A stretch of DNA of 64,000 bases from the NCBI RefSeq assembly GCF_040373385.1, contig NZ_JBDXXH010000003.1:62001-126000 (forward strand), written 5' to 3'. The stretch comes from Nitratidesulfovibrio sp. GTDB taxonomy: Bacteria; Desulfobacterota; Desulfovibrionia; Desulfovibrionales; Desulfovibrionaceae. The notes beneath the pieces are model-generated. The model saw only the letters and a list, made by a program, of their open reading frames with translations. It made no database searches and was not told the DNA's origin. The translations under genes and the position numbers were made by a program. How positions within the stretch are numbered: position 1 is the stretch's first letter; the number at the start of each line of letters is the position of its first letter. Positions 16,288 to 25,900 of this stretch are shown here, one piece after another.

Positions 16288-17061
16288 CTACCCCATCAGG
16301 GCCATGAGCAACCCCAACGCAGGCTTCCCCTCCGCCCGCAGTTCGCGGAAGTTCAGGCGGTGGCGAATGCGGCCGTCCTCGTACAGCACCAGGGTGTCGG
16401 CAAAGGCGTCCACATCGTCCGGGTCGTGGGTGATGATGATGGCCGGTATGTCGAAGTGGGCGAACAGCCTGCTGAATTCCTTGCGCATGCGCACCCGCAG
16501 CAGCGGGTCCAGGGCAGAGAACGGTTCGTCCAGCAAGAGCGCGCGCGGGTTGGTGGCCAGGGCGCGGGCCAGCGCGGTGCGCTGGCGCTGCCCGCCGGAA
16601 ATGTTTCCCGGCAGGTTGTGGGCCACGTGGTCTATCTCGAACAGTTCCAGCAGTTCGTCCACGCGCCGTTTGCCGCCTGCGCCGTCGGCCATGGAGGCGT
16701 TTCCATTCCCGGCAACGCTGGCACGGTGCCCGGCGCCCAGGCCGAACTCCACGTTCTTGCGTACCGACAGGTGCGGGAACAGGGCGTAGTCTTGGAACAC
16801 GTAGCCGATGCCCCGGTCGCGCGCGGGAATGTCGATGCCCGTCGCCGTGTCCAGCAGGGTGGTGCCGTTGATGACGATGCGCCCCTCGCGCGGGTGCATC
16901 AGTCCGGCAATGGCTTGCAGGGTCAGGGTCTTGCCCGAGCCGGAATGGCCGAACAGCACCAGGGTGCGGTCCTCCGTGGCGAAGGAAACGTCGATCTTGA
17001 AGCCCTTGCCGCCCGCGCCACGGGCCGGGGGCAGGCGGTGGGTGATGGAAACGTCTATCAT
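16288..17061 (-). CDS. modC: Molybdate/tungstate ABC transporter, ATP-binding protein
   Basis: A 257-residue ABC ATPase: Walker A GHSGSGKT near residues 38-45, Q-loop YVFQDYALFPHLSV, signature ISGGQRQR, Walker B ALLLDEPFSALD and switch histidine ITHD. It powers ModB. A 25-residue Gly/Ala/Asn-rich insertion (around residue 115) sits between the Q-loop and the signature. The C-terminal TOBE domain found in E. coli ModC is missing, so the protein is short; the TOBE function is supplied by TunR nearby. The ATG overlaps the modB stop by one base (TGATG). Confidence 0.92.
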   Translation of the reverse strand: MIDVSITHRLPPARGAGGKGFKIDVSFATEDRTLVLFGHSGSGKTLTLQAIAGLMHPREGRIVINGTTLLDTATGIDIPARDRGIGYVFQDYALFPHLSVRKNVEFGLGAGHRASVAGNGNASMADGAGGKRRVDELLELFEIDHVAHNLPGNISGGQRQRTALARALATNPRALLLDEPFSALDPLLRVRMRKEFSRLFAHFDIPAIIITHDPDDVDAFADTLVLYEDGRIRHRLNFRELRAEGKPALGLLMALMG

Positions 17062-17768
17062 CACGCCCCCCTGCCGAAGGAAAGCCCGCCCGTGGCCAGC
17101 TTGTCCGCCAGGATCAGCACGCCCATGCACAACAGCGAGGTGGCGATGACCAGCGCCAGCGCCTGCGCGTCGTCCCCGGCCTGAAAGGCGGAGTAGATGG
17201 CCAGTGACAGGGTTTGGGTGCGGCCCGGCAGGTTGCCCGCGATCATCAGCGTGGCGCCGAATTCGCCCATGCCCCGCGCGAAGGCCAGCATGACCCCGGC
17301 CAGAATGCCGCGCCACGCAAGGGGCAGCGACACCCGCAGGAACACCTTCCACTCGGATGCCCCCAGGGTGCGGGCCGCGTTTTCGAGGTTGTGATCCACG
17401 GCTTCCAGCGCGGCGCGGGCCGATTTGTAGATGAGCGGAAAGACCACCACCGTGGCCGCCACCACCGCGCCTTCCCACGAGAACATCAGGTTGATGCCGA
17501 ATTCGGCCAGCCACGGCCCCAGCAGGCCGCGCCGCCCCACCAGCAGGATGAGGTAGTAGCCGATGACCGTGGGCGGCAGCACCAGCGGCAGGGCGCACAG
17601 GGCGTCCACCCAGGTGCGGCCCGGAAAGGGGCGGCGGGCGATGCACCACGCCGTCAGGATGCCGAGCACCGAGGACACCACCGTGGCGATGCCCGCCACC
17701 TTCAACGTGAGCAGGATGACGGACAGCTTCAGCGTGTCCGCCGCGAAGAGGGGGGAAAGGAAATCCAT
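17061..17768 (-). CDS. modB: Molybdate/tungstate ABC transporter, permease
   Basis: A 235-residue permease with five or six membrane helices. The EAA loop reads ENAARTLGASEWKVFLRVSLPLA, and the segment ARGMGEFGATLMIAGNLPGRTQTL is the characteristic ModB ending. The start ATG 17768 begins MDFLSPLFAADTLKLS, as in other ModB proteins; longer in-frame starts are unconserved. It forms the membrane channel for the oxyanion released by ModA. The candidate TunR site lies 42 bases upstream. Confidence 0.93.
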   Translation of the reverse strand: MDFLSPLFAADTLKLSVILLTLKVAGIATVVSSVLGILTAWCIARRPFPGRTWVDALCALPLVLPPTVIGYYLILLVGRRGLLGPWLAEFGINLMFSWEGAVVAATVVVFPLIYKSARAALEAVDHNLENAARTLGASEWKVFLRVSLPLAWRGILAGVMLAFARGMGEFGATLMIAGNLPGRTQTLSLAIYSAFQAGDDAQALALVIATSLLCMGVLILADKLATGGLSFGRGA

Positions 17769-17809
17769 GGCCCGACTGTGGCGAAAAGGGCGGGGGGCCG
17801 CAACAGAGG

Positions 17810-17836
17810 CACGAAAAAATTTGTCTTGGTGACCGT
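17810..17836 (-). promoter_or_regulatory. Candidate TunR operator upstream of modBC
   Basis: On the minus strand: ACGGTCACC (17836-17828), 8 bases, TTTTTTCGTG (17819-17810), ending 42 bases before the modB ATG. The two outer halves and the spacing are identical to the site at 14511-14537. TunR is described as an activator of mod genes, which would fit a site just upstream of the promoter. Confidence 0.75.
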
Positions 17837-17940
17837 GGCACGGGGCACTGACACGAGCCCGCGACATGCTGTCGGAAAAGGCCCCCGGCGCGATGCCTGC
17901 GGGCGTGGCACCCACAGGAATGTCCCGATTTGCCAAAGAA

Positions 17941-17970
17941 AAGGGGAAGGACCGTGCGGCCCTTCCCCTT
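17941..17970 (-). terminator. Terminator after roo
   Basis: Leftward reading gives AAGGGGAAGG, a 10-base loop, CCTTCCCCTT and then TTCTTTGG: a ten-pair stem with a T-rich tail, 42 bases past the roo stop. Confidence 0.8.
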
Positions 17971-18011
17971 GCGTTTTCCAGATGCGGCTCAGACTGCTGG
18001 CTGCGCGTCGC

Positions 18012-19220
18012 CTATGCTCCGCACTTGGCGGTCAGCGCGGCGGCCACGGCCTTGCCCAGTTCGAAGCACTTTGCGTAGGTGTCGTGGGTGGGCACGTGCT
18101 TCACCTTCACCGCTTCCGCGGGCAGTTCCATGCCCATGGATTCCAGCCATTCGGTGATGGCCTTCACCGATTCGCCGGACCAGCCGAACGAGCCGAACGC
18201 GGCGCCGATGCGGTTTTGCGGGCGCAGGCCCTTCATGTAGGTGAGCATCTTGGCCACTTCGGGCAGGATGCCGTTGTTGTGGGTGGGCGAACCCACGATC
18301 ACCGCGCCGCAGTCGGCCAGTTCGGTCATCACCGCGCTGTGGTGGTTGGCCTTCAGCCACATGATGCGGGTGGGCACGCCGCCCGCCTCCAGCCCGTCGG
18401 CGATGGCATGGGCCATCTTTTCGGTGGAGTGCCACATGGTGTCGAACACGATGACGGCGCGCTTCTGCGGCTTCTGCTCGGCATAGCGGCGGTAGGTGTC
18501 GAAGGCGAACCGCACTTCGTCGTACCCACGGAAGATTAATCCGTGGTCGGGGGCCAGCATGTCGATGTCCAGCTTCAGCTCGGCGATGGCGTCCAGCGTC
18601 TTCAGCACGATGGGCGAGAAGGGCAGCACGATGTTGTGGTAGTACTCCTTCATGGCGTGCAGCAGCGCGGAGCGGCCTATTTCGTCGGCGTAGCGTTCGG
18701 TGCTGGCGATGTTCTGGCCGAAGGCGTCGTTGCAGATCAGCAGCTTGTCTTCCGGGATGTACGACACCATGCTGTCGGGCCAGTGCAGCATGCGCGTTTC
18801 CACAAAGGTCACGGTGCGCTTGCCGAGGCTGATGGAGTCGCCCGTCTTCACCACCTGCACGGGCCAGCCGGTGATGTCGAAGTGGGCTTCCATGGCCTTC
18901 AGGCCCATGGGCGAGCAGAAGATCTTTTCAGGCTTGCAGCGGGCCACCATGTCGGCCAGGGCACCGGCGTGGTCGGGCTCCAGATGGTTGCAGACGATGT
19001 AGTCGATCTTTTCGGGCTCCACCACCTGGGACAGGCGGCAGAGCAGGGTGGGCAGGAATTCGTGCTTCACCGTGTCGAACAGGGTGACCTTTTCGTCCAT
19101 GACCACGTAGGCGTTGTACGTGGTGCCCTGCGGCGACAGCGAATAGCCGTGGAAGTCGCGGCTGTTGTGGTCGACAACGCCGACCCAGTGAATGTCCTTC
19201 TTTATTTCAAGGGCGTGCAT
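18012..19220 (-). CDS. roo: Rubredoxin:oxygen oxidoreductase (flavodiiron protein)
   Basis: A 402-residue A-type flavodiiron protein. The N-terminal beta-lactamase-like domain (1-250) carries the diiron ligands H79, E81 and D83/H84 in HLEPDH, H146, D165 and H226, at the same positions as in Desulfovibrio gigas Roo. The C-terminal flavodoxin domain (about 252-400) has the FMN loop SPTHNNGILP and GSFGWSGE. It reduces oxygen to water (and in some species nitric oxide to nitrous oxide) using electrons from rubredoxin, encoded upstream at 19567. A 346-base region containing a hairpin separates roo from rub, so roo may be partly independently expressed. Confidence 0.97.
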   Translation of the reverse strand: MHALEIKKDIHWVGVVDHNSRDFHGYSLSPQGTTYNAYVVMDEKVTLFDTVKHEFLPTLLCRLSQVVEPEKIDYIVCNHLEPDHAGALADMVARCKPEKIFCSPMGLKAMEAHFDITGWPVQVVKTGDSISLGKRTVTFVETRMLHWPDSMVSYIPEDKLLICNDAFGQNIASTERYADEIGRSALLHAMKEYYHNIVLPFSPIVLKTLDAIAELKLDIDMLAPDHGLIFRGYDEVRFAFDTYRRYAEQKPQKRAVIVFDTMWHSTEKMAHAIADGLEAGGVPTRIMWLKANHHSAVMTELADCGAVIVGSPTHNNGILPEVAKMLTYMKGLRPQNRIGAAFGSFGWSGESVKAITEWLESMGMELPAEAVKVKHVPTHDTYAKCFELGKAVAAALTAKCGA

Positions 19221-19507
19221 GTTCTACCTCGCGGTGCGGGTGCGGTGGGTGTGCGCGGGGGGCGCGGCATGCCGGCGAGCATGCGCAAGAGGGCTGACCA
19301 AAGGAGTAAGTAAATTCCGTGGGTGGGGCAAGGGGGGCGATGCCTGATGTGCGGTGCGGGCTGGCGCGCGGTGCGAACCGGCGCGCAACGCGGCTTCGGG
19401 TGGCGGCTTCGACGTGCCCTGGGCCTCGGCACCCGGCGCATGCGGCGTACCGACCCTCCACCCCCCGGGGGGGGGGATGTGGCCCGAAACAGGGGCGGAC
19501 GCAAAGG

Positions 19508-19543
19508 GGGGAGGCGCACCGCCATTGGCGGCGCGGCCTCCCC
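19508..19543 (-). terminator. Hairpin between rub and roo
   Basis: GGGGAGGC (19508-19515) pairs with GCCTCCCC (19536-19543), with an inner CCGCC/GGCGG stem. Read leftward it is followed by CCTTTGCG. It can end or attenuate the dfx-rub transcript before roo. The rest of the 19221-19566 gap has no visible gene. Confidence 0.65.
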
Positions 19544-19566
19544 TGATGGTCATGAGTCGAAATGCC

Positions 19567-19725
19567 CTAGGCGGGTTCGAATTCGGACTTGGGCGCGCCG
19601 CAGATGGGGCACACCCAGTCGGCGGGCACGTCTTCAAAGGCGGTGCCGGGCTTCACGCCGTTGTCGGGGTCGCCTTCGGCGGGGTCGTATTCGTAGCCGC
19701 AAACGGTGCAGACGTACTTCTTCAT
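19567..19725 (-). CDS. rub: Rubredoxin
   Basis: A 52-residue iron protein with the two CxxCG knuckles, CTVCG (residues 6-10) and CPICG (39-43), which bind one Fe(SCys)4 centre. GAGGA eight bases ahead supports ATG 19725; the longer open frame adds only an unconserved leader. Rubredoxin carries electrons to Roo and to desulfoferrodoxin. It lies between dfx and roo in the same orientation. Confidence 0.98.
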
Positions 19726-19842
19726 GATTCGTTCCTCATTGTCGGGTGGTTGCGATGCGGGCACGCGCCGCGGCCTGTCACGGGACTGTCGGCCGCCGGG
19801 GCGGCGGGGACTGCTGTCCGCCGGGGCGGCGCGAGGGCGGGC

Positions 19843-20217
19843 TTACGCCTTCCAGTGTCCGTGCAGGTTGCAGTATTCGCGGGCGGAAACTTCGGTGGCC
19901 TGGATGCAGAACTCGGCCTCGGGGGCATCGCCGGGCTTCAGGAACTTCGTGTAGCTGCGACCGTCGGCGATGAGTTCGATCCACTCGATCCAGTGGGTTT
20001 CCTCCATGGGGTGGGCCACGGAGCCAACCTTCACCTTGTAGCCGGTGGCGGTCTTTTCGATGACCGGCACGTGCTTTTCCTTGGCGCCGTCGCTGGTGCC
20101 TTCCTTCATGAGCTTCATGGGTTCGCCACAGCAGACGAGGTCGCCGCCGCCAGCGTGCATGACTTCAACGATGTTGCCACAGTGAACGCACTTGTAGACT
20201 TCGAGCATGTTCGGCAC
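19843..20217 (-). CDS. dfx: Desulfoferrodoxin (superoxide reductase)
   Basis: A 124-residue protein. The N-terminal desulforedoxin domain has CVHCG and LVCCGEPM, four cysteines for centre I. The C-terminal neelaredoxin domain has [17 protein letters not shown] and CNLHGHW, the His4Cys ligands of centre II where superoxide is reduced to peroxide. I chose the GTG at 20217 ([10 protein letters not shown]) because AAGGAG stands eight bases before it and relatives begin MPN; the internal ATG at 20208 is the alternative. It leads the dfx-rub(-roo) cluster. Confidence 0.95.
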   Translation of the reverse strand: MPNMLEVYKCVHCGNIVEVMHAGGGDLVCCGEPMKLMKEGTSDGAKEKHVPVIEKTATGYKVKVGSVAHPMEETHWIEWIELIADGRSYTKFLKPGDAPEAEFCIQATEVSAREYCNLHGHWKA

Positions 20218-20459
20218 GGGATGTCTCCTTGAAGGATCTTTGGGGCCTGTATCGGCCGTGTGATGTTCGTGCGGTGCTGGGCGCCCGCTTTGTGCGTGCG
20301 GTCCGTCCGGTCCCTCCGGTCCGGGGGGGGCCGGGGTGTCTCGTTGCTTCCGCGTGTCCTGCGATCCGGGGGGGGCGAAGGTTCCGGTGGCGGCCCGTGC
20401 GGTGTACGCCGCGTGGGGCGTGCCGCTGGACGGAACGGAGGGCACATGCGGTACTGCCA

Positions 20460-20488
20460 CCTATACATCAGGTCGGTGGACTGTTCAA
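20460..20488 (-). promoter_or_regulatory. Sigma-70 type promoter for dfx-rub
   Basis: Leftward: TTGAAC (20488-20483), exactly 17 bases, TATAGG (20465-20460). The expected transcript has a leader of about 235 bases. The adjoining GAGAATGATTGAAC loosely resembles half of a Fur/PerR box. The 364-base gap 20218-20581 holds no gene. Confidence 0.5.
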
Positions 20489-20581
20489 TCATTCTCCGCG
20501 AACTGGCGGAAAGATTGCGCGAAATTCCGGATGCACCCGGATCGCAGGCGCGGTGGGGCAAGGCGCGGACGCGGCCTGGCC

Positions 20582-22603
20582 CTACTGGCGGAACCGTTCC
20601 ACAAGTTCGCCCAGCCGCCGGGCCATGCCGGACACTTCGGTGATGGAGGCTTCCGCCGTGTGGATGCGGCCCGCGATGTCGCGCGACAGGTCGTTGATGC
20701 GCGTGACGTTGCGATTGATCTCGTCGCTGGTGGCCGATTGCTGCTCCGACGCGGTGGCGATGTTGCGCACCATGTCGGCGATGTTCACGGCCCGCCGCAC
20801 AATGCGCCCCAGGGTTTCGCCGGTGCCTTCGGCCTTGTCCGCCGTGGCTTCCACCTGGCCGCGCGTGCGGGTCATCTCGTCCACGGCCTGGGCCGTGCCC
20901 GTCTGGATGTCCTTGACGGCGTGCTCGACTTCCTTGGTGGCGGTCATGGTCTTTTCGGCCAGCTTGCGCACCTCGTCGGCCACCACGGCGAACCCGCGTC
21001 CCGCGTCACCGGCGCGGGCCGCCTCGATGGCGGCGTTCAGCGCCAGCAGGTTGGTCTGGTCCGCGATTTCGTTGATCACGTCGATGACCCGGCCGATGTT
21101 GTCGGCCCGCGCCGCCAGGTCGTGGAGCGAGGCGGCAAGCCCGGCGGCCCGTTCGGCAACCTGGCGCGTTTCGGCCACGGTGGACTGCATCTCGCTGCCG
21201 CCCTGCTGCGCCTCGCGGTTGGCAAGGTCGGCGGCCTCTGCCGTGGCCGATGCGTTGCGGGTCACTTCCACCACCGTGGCGTTCATCTCGTCCATGGCCG
21301 TGGCCACCTGGGCCGTCTCGTCGGTGGATTCCACGACGTTGCGGGCCAGCTCGCCCATGCGCACGGAAAGTTCCCCGGCGGCGTCGGACAGGGCGCGGGC
21401 CACCCCGGTCACTTCCTCGGCCACTTCCAGCAGGTTGCGGCGCTGGGTCTCTATGCGGACCTTGTCCTCTTCCTCCTGGGTCAGGTCGATCATCACGGTG
21501 ATGACCCCCACGGCCATGCCGGCGGTGTCGCGCAGGGGTGACGCCTCGTAGTGCAGGGGAAAGGCCACCCCGTCCCGCCGCACGTAGCGCAGCATGCCGC
21601 TGGTGCTGGTGCCGGTGGACAGCACCTGGGTCACCGGGTCGCATTGCAGGGTACAGTCCTGTCCGCCCTTTTCCAGTACCTCGCGCAGCGAAAGCCCCAT
21701 CAGGTCCTTGCACGCGGACCCGAGGATGGCGCACATGGGCTGGTTGGCGAATTCGATGCGCCCCGCCTTGTCCATGACCGCCAGCGGCACGATGATGCCG
21801 CCAAGCACGGATTTGTTGTATTCCAGCTGGTTGCGGATGGTGGAAACCATGGCCGCCAGGTTCGCGGACAGCACGCCCAGTTCGTCGCGGGAATCGTCGG
21901 TGAAGGACACGGCGTAGTTGCCGCGCTCGATTTCGCTGCTCACCCGGGCGATGGTACGCACCCGGCCCACCACGGCCCGGCGCATGAACAGCGAGAGCAC
22001 GGCGGTAAGGGCCAGCATGCCCGCCAGCGAAAGAGCCCCGCCCTGCCACTGGCGGGTGCGCAGCAGCGCCGCGTCGGCGGAAATGTCCTGCAGCATGACC
22101 ATGGCCCCCAGGATGGGCTGGCTGGCGCCGTGGCAGTGATGGCATTCCGGCGCATTGGGGATGGTCTTGAGTTCGGTGTAGTACGGCACGCCGCCCAGTT
22201 CCAGCAGCTGCCCATCGTCCACCGGCTTTTGCAGCGCGGTGTCGAACAACGTGGCGAAGCGCGGGTCGCGCACCACGTCCTTCATGGGCTTGCGGATGAC
22301 CTCGTGCCGGGTGGAATAGGTGATGGAACCCCGAAAGTCGGCAAGATGCACGCTGACGGTAGGATAGCGCGCGGCGATGGCGTTGAATTTTTCCTCGGTG
22401 CCTTCGTCGTTGCCCTTGGACATGGGGTCGTTGATGGCCTCGAGCAGGATCTGGGCGGTGCGGGCGGAGGAATCGTGGATGAGATGGAGGGTGGTTTCCC
22501 GTTGCCAGTAGGAGTTGGTGAGGAACAACGCCGCGAAGACGATGACTGCGGTGCCCACGACCAGCATTTGCACCTTGGCGCCCAGCGAACGGGTGAACAG
22601 CAT
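20582..22603 (-). CDS. dcrA: Haem-c methyl-accepting chemotaxis protein (DcrA type)
   Basis: A 673-residue chemoreceptor. Transmembrane helices are at about 9-30 and 186-207. The periplasmic domain between them contains CHHCH (C154, C157, H158), a c-type haem site, as in Desulfovibrio DcrA, which senses oxygen or redox potential. A HAMP region follows (about 208-260), then a PAS domain (about 270-390), then a long methyl-accepting coiled coil with the hairpin tip near [48 protein letters not shown] precedes ATG 22603. It lies immediately upstream of dfx-rub-roo, the same neighbourhood I recall in D. vulgaris Hildenborough. Confidence 0.93.
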   Translation of the reverse strand: MLFTRSLGAKVQMLVVGTAVIVFAALFLTNSYWQRETTLHLIHDSSARTAQILLEAINDPMSKGNDEGTEEKFNAIAARYPTVSVHLADFRGSITYSTRHEVIRKPMKDVVRDPRFATLFDTALQKPVDDGQLLELGGVPYYTELKTIPNAPECHHCHGASQPILGAMVMLQDISADAALLRTRQWQGGALSLAGMLALTAVLSLFMRRAVVGRVRTIARVSSEIERGNYAVSFTDDSRDELGVLSANLAAMVSTIRNQLEYNKSVLGGIIVPLAVMDKAGRIEFANQPMCAILGSACKDLMGLSLREVLEKGGQDCTLQCDPVTQVLSTGTSTSGMLRYVRRDGVAFPLHYEASPLRDTAGMAVGVITVMIDLTQEEEDKVRIETQRRNLLEVAEEVTGVARALSDAAGELSVRMGELARNVVESTDETAQVATAMDEMNATVVEVTRNASATAEAADLANREAQQGGSEMQSTVAETRQVAERAAGLAASLHDLAARADNIGRVIDVINEIADQTNLLALNAAIEAARAGDAGRGFAVVADEVRKLAEKTMTATKEVEHAVKDIQTGTAQAVDEMTRTRGQVEATADKAEGTGETLGRIVRRAVNIADMVRNIATASEQQSATSDEINRNVTRINDLSRDIAGRIHTAEASITEVSGMARRLGELVERFRQ

Positions 22604-22811
22604 GCGACCCCCCGGTTTGTCCTGCGGCGCGAGCTCGCAGGGTGCCCGCCCCGGTGTTCCGGGGCGATGTGCCAATGGGTGGTCGGCGCGCGTGGTTGCG
22701 GCGGACGCATGGTGCAGCGCGCCGCGCATGGGGGCAGACACTGCCCGACTTCAGGTCGTCCCCCGCCGCGTGCCGACAAGACCCGGTATAGCGCCGTTCT
22801 CGTTTGCTATC

Positions 22812-22840
22812 GCTGTACTCAAGGGGCGGGGTTGCGTCAA
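22812..22840 (-). promoter_or_regulatory. Candidate sigma-70 promoter of dcrA
   Basis: Leftward: TTGACG (22840-22835), 17 bases, TACAGC (22817-22812), about 210 bases ahead of the ATG. The -35 match is good, the -10 weak. The 361-base gap 22604-22964 shows no gene. Confidence 0.38.
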
Positions 22841-22964
22841 GCAGGGGTGGAAAAAAACACAGGTTGTGCGTGCAGTTGGAATATGCTTGGTGCGACATGT
22901 TGCACCGGGCGTGGTGTGTTGCACAAGGGGGGAACGGTACGCCCGGCGGCGGCCCGAAGCCGGG

Positions 22965-25900
22965 TCAGCGGTCGCCAGACCCGGTGCCGGTGGGCTGGGC
23001 GGGTTCCGGGCGGGTCTGCGATTGTGCCTGCGGCCGGCTGCGCAATTGGGCCCGCAAGCGGGCATCCAACTGGTCGAGTTCTATGGGTTTGGCCAGGTAG
23101 TCGTTCATGCCCGCCGCCAGAAACCGCTCGCGGTCGCCCAGCATGGCGTGGGCGGTCAGGGCCACCACCGGCACCCACGGCGGGGTGGTGCCGGGGCTCA
23201 CGGGCTCGCGCATGCGGATGAGCCGGGTAACGTCCATCCCGTCCATGTCGGGCATCTGGATGTCCATGAGTACCGCGTCGTAGCGGTTGCGGCCCAGCAT
23301 TTCCAGAGCCTGCCGCCCTGAGGCGGCGCGGTCTGCCGCGTAGCCCAGCCGGGTCAGCAACCGTTGCGCGGTTATCAGGTTCACCTCGTCGTCATCCACC
23401 ACCAGAATGCGCGGGGTATCCCCGGCGGCGTCCGGGGCATGGTCCCCCGCAGCACCCTTTCCCCCTGCCGTTTCGCCCTCTTTTGCTGGTTTTGCCGCCG
23501 CGTGGGGGGGCGGTGATGCGTTCGGGGTGGCGCCCTGGGTGCTGGCGGCTTCCGGAGCAGAGCCCGTTGCGTCCGGCGCTGCGGGCCGTCGGGGTGCGCG
23601 GCTCGCCTTGGGGGGGGCTTCTTCGGTACGCAGGGGCAGGGTGATGTGGAATTCGGTGCCCTCGCCGGGGGCGGTGTCCACGCAGATGCTGCCGCCCATG
23701 AGCCGGGTGAGCCGCCGCACGATGGCCAGTCCCAGGCCCGTGCCGCCGGGGCGCGCCGTGGCCGCGCTGCCCGTGGCGTAGTTGTCGAACAGGGTGCGCA
23801 GCCGCTCCGGCGCGAAGCCGACGCCCGTGTCGATGACCGCCATGTGGATGCAGGTCCGCTCTGCCGGGCCGCACCGCGGCAACGGGTATATTTCCACCCG
23901 CACTCCGCCCGTGTCGGTGCATTTGACCGCATTGGACACCAGGTTCACCAGCACCTGGCGAATGCGCCCGGCATCGCCCATGAGCGTGGCGGGCAGGTCC
24001 GGGGCGGTCAGCACCTCGAAGGTCAGCCCCTTGGCCTGGGTCTGGTGGGCCAGCATGGCGTGCACGGGTTCTGTCACCTGGGCCATGCTGAACGGTTCTT
24101 CCACCAGCGGCAGCGCGCCCGCCTCCATGCGCGAGATGTCCAGGATGTCGTCGAGGATGCGCAGCAGGTTGCGGCTGGCGCCCAGGGCCGTGTCCACGCA
24201 GTCTTCCTGGTCGTCGGAAAGCCGAGTGCCGCGCAGCAGTTGCAGCATGCCCATGATGCCGTTGATGGGGGTGCGCACCTCGTGGCTCATGACCGCGATG
24301 AATTCCGACTTGGAACGGTTGGCCTTCTCCGCCGTATCCCTGGCCTGGCGCAGTTCGTCCTCGGCGCGGGTGCGCCGGGTGACGTCCGCGAACATCACCG
24401 CGATCTGGCGGCTGCCGGTGCGGAATACCCACAGGTCCACAAAGGCCCACCCGGCGGGCAGCCACCCGGCGCTGGCATGGGCCGAGACGCTGAACGTCCC
24501 GCCCTTGATGGCGATGGAGCCGAAGATGGTGGGCAGGTTGGTGGCGGCGATGCCGGGCAGGGCCTCGGTCAGCCGCCGCCCCAGCATGCTCCGGCCGGTG
24601 ATGTGCAGGGCCGTGTCGGCAGTGGGATTCACCGCCTCTATGCGCAGGTGTTCGGCCTGGTCCAGGGTGAGCAGCAAGAGACCCAGCGGGGCGCCTTCGA
24701 CGATGGAGCGGAATCGGGCCTCCACTTCGCGCAGTTGCTGTTCCGACTGCCTGCGCTCGGTGATGTCGTGGAACATGCCCACGACCACGTCGCGATTGCC
24801 CACGCGCAGCACCCTGGCCTTGACCAGCATGTCGCGTTCTATGCCAGCCTTGGTGCGCATGGGCATTTCCGCGGGCATTTCCATGGGGTGTTCGCGCAGG
24901 GTGTTGAAGCGCCCGCCAAAGCCGTTGCGGTGCGCCCTGTCCGGGTGCAGTTGACGCTGGTGCATGCCCACCAGTTCATCGCGGGTGTAGCCGAACACCT
25001 GCTGGGCAGCCCGGTTGGCGTCCAGAATGAGGCCGGTATCCGCGTCGGCCAGCAGAATGGCGTCCATGGCGTTGTCGAATACGGCGCGGTAGCGGGCCTC
25101 GTTGTCGTGCAGTTCGGCGGTGAAGGCTTCGCGTTCGCGCAGGCGGCTGGCGAGGATGGCGGCCATGGTGTCCACGCTGAAGGCCAACTGGCCGATTTCG
25201 CCCATGTCGTGGCGAATGCCGGTACGCGTGCCCAACTGGCCTTCGCCGATGCGGGTGGCTGTGGCGGCGATGTGCGACAGGGGCCGGGCCACCAGCCTGC
25301 CGCCGATGCTCCAGGCCACGGCCAGGGTCACGGCCATGGCGCCGCCGAGCAGCAGCAGGGCACGGTTGCGCGCGGCCCGCACCGGAGCCAGCACGGCATC
25401 TTCGGGCAGGCCCACGATGATGTTCATGTACGCGGCCGCTTCCGGATACAGGCGCAGGCGGGTGAACCCGTACAGCCGTCTGGTTCCGTCCAGCCCCACG
25501 CGGGTAGCCTGACCGTTGTCCATCGAACTGCGCACCATGTCCCACGCCTCGCGCCGGATGGGAGCGCCGGGCGGATTCATGCCCATGGCGGGGCGATAGG
25601 CCAGGCGGATGCCCCGGTGGTCGGACAGGCTGAGGATGGAACCCTGCGGCAGGAGCAGCTTGTCGAAGAACGAGTCGTAATGGTCGAGGCGGATGGGGGC
25701 CGCCAGCACCCCGTACACATGCCCTTCGCCGTCGATGAGGGGCAACGCGAAGTGAAAGGTGGCTTCCCGCAGGGTACGGGCAACCACGTATTCGCCGCTG
25801 GAAAAGCGTTTTTCGCGCACGGCGCTGCGAAAGTACATGCGGTCGGAAAAATTCAGGGGGGCTTCGTCGGAGGGGGAGGCGAGGGGGCGTCCCGAGGCCA

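Noticed and set aside
20249..20256. GCCGATAC on the minus strand upstream of dfx as a sigma-28 -10 element
   Set aside because: No TAAA-like -35 lies 15 bases upstream, and a better sigma-70 promoter exists at 20460-20488.
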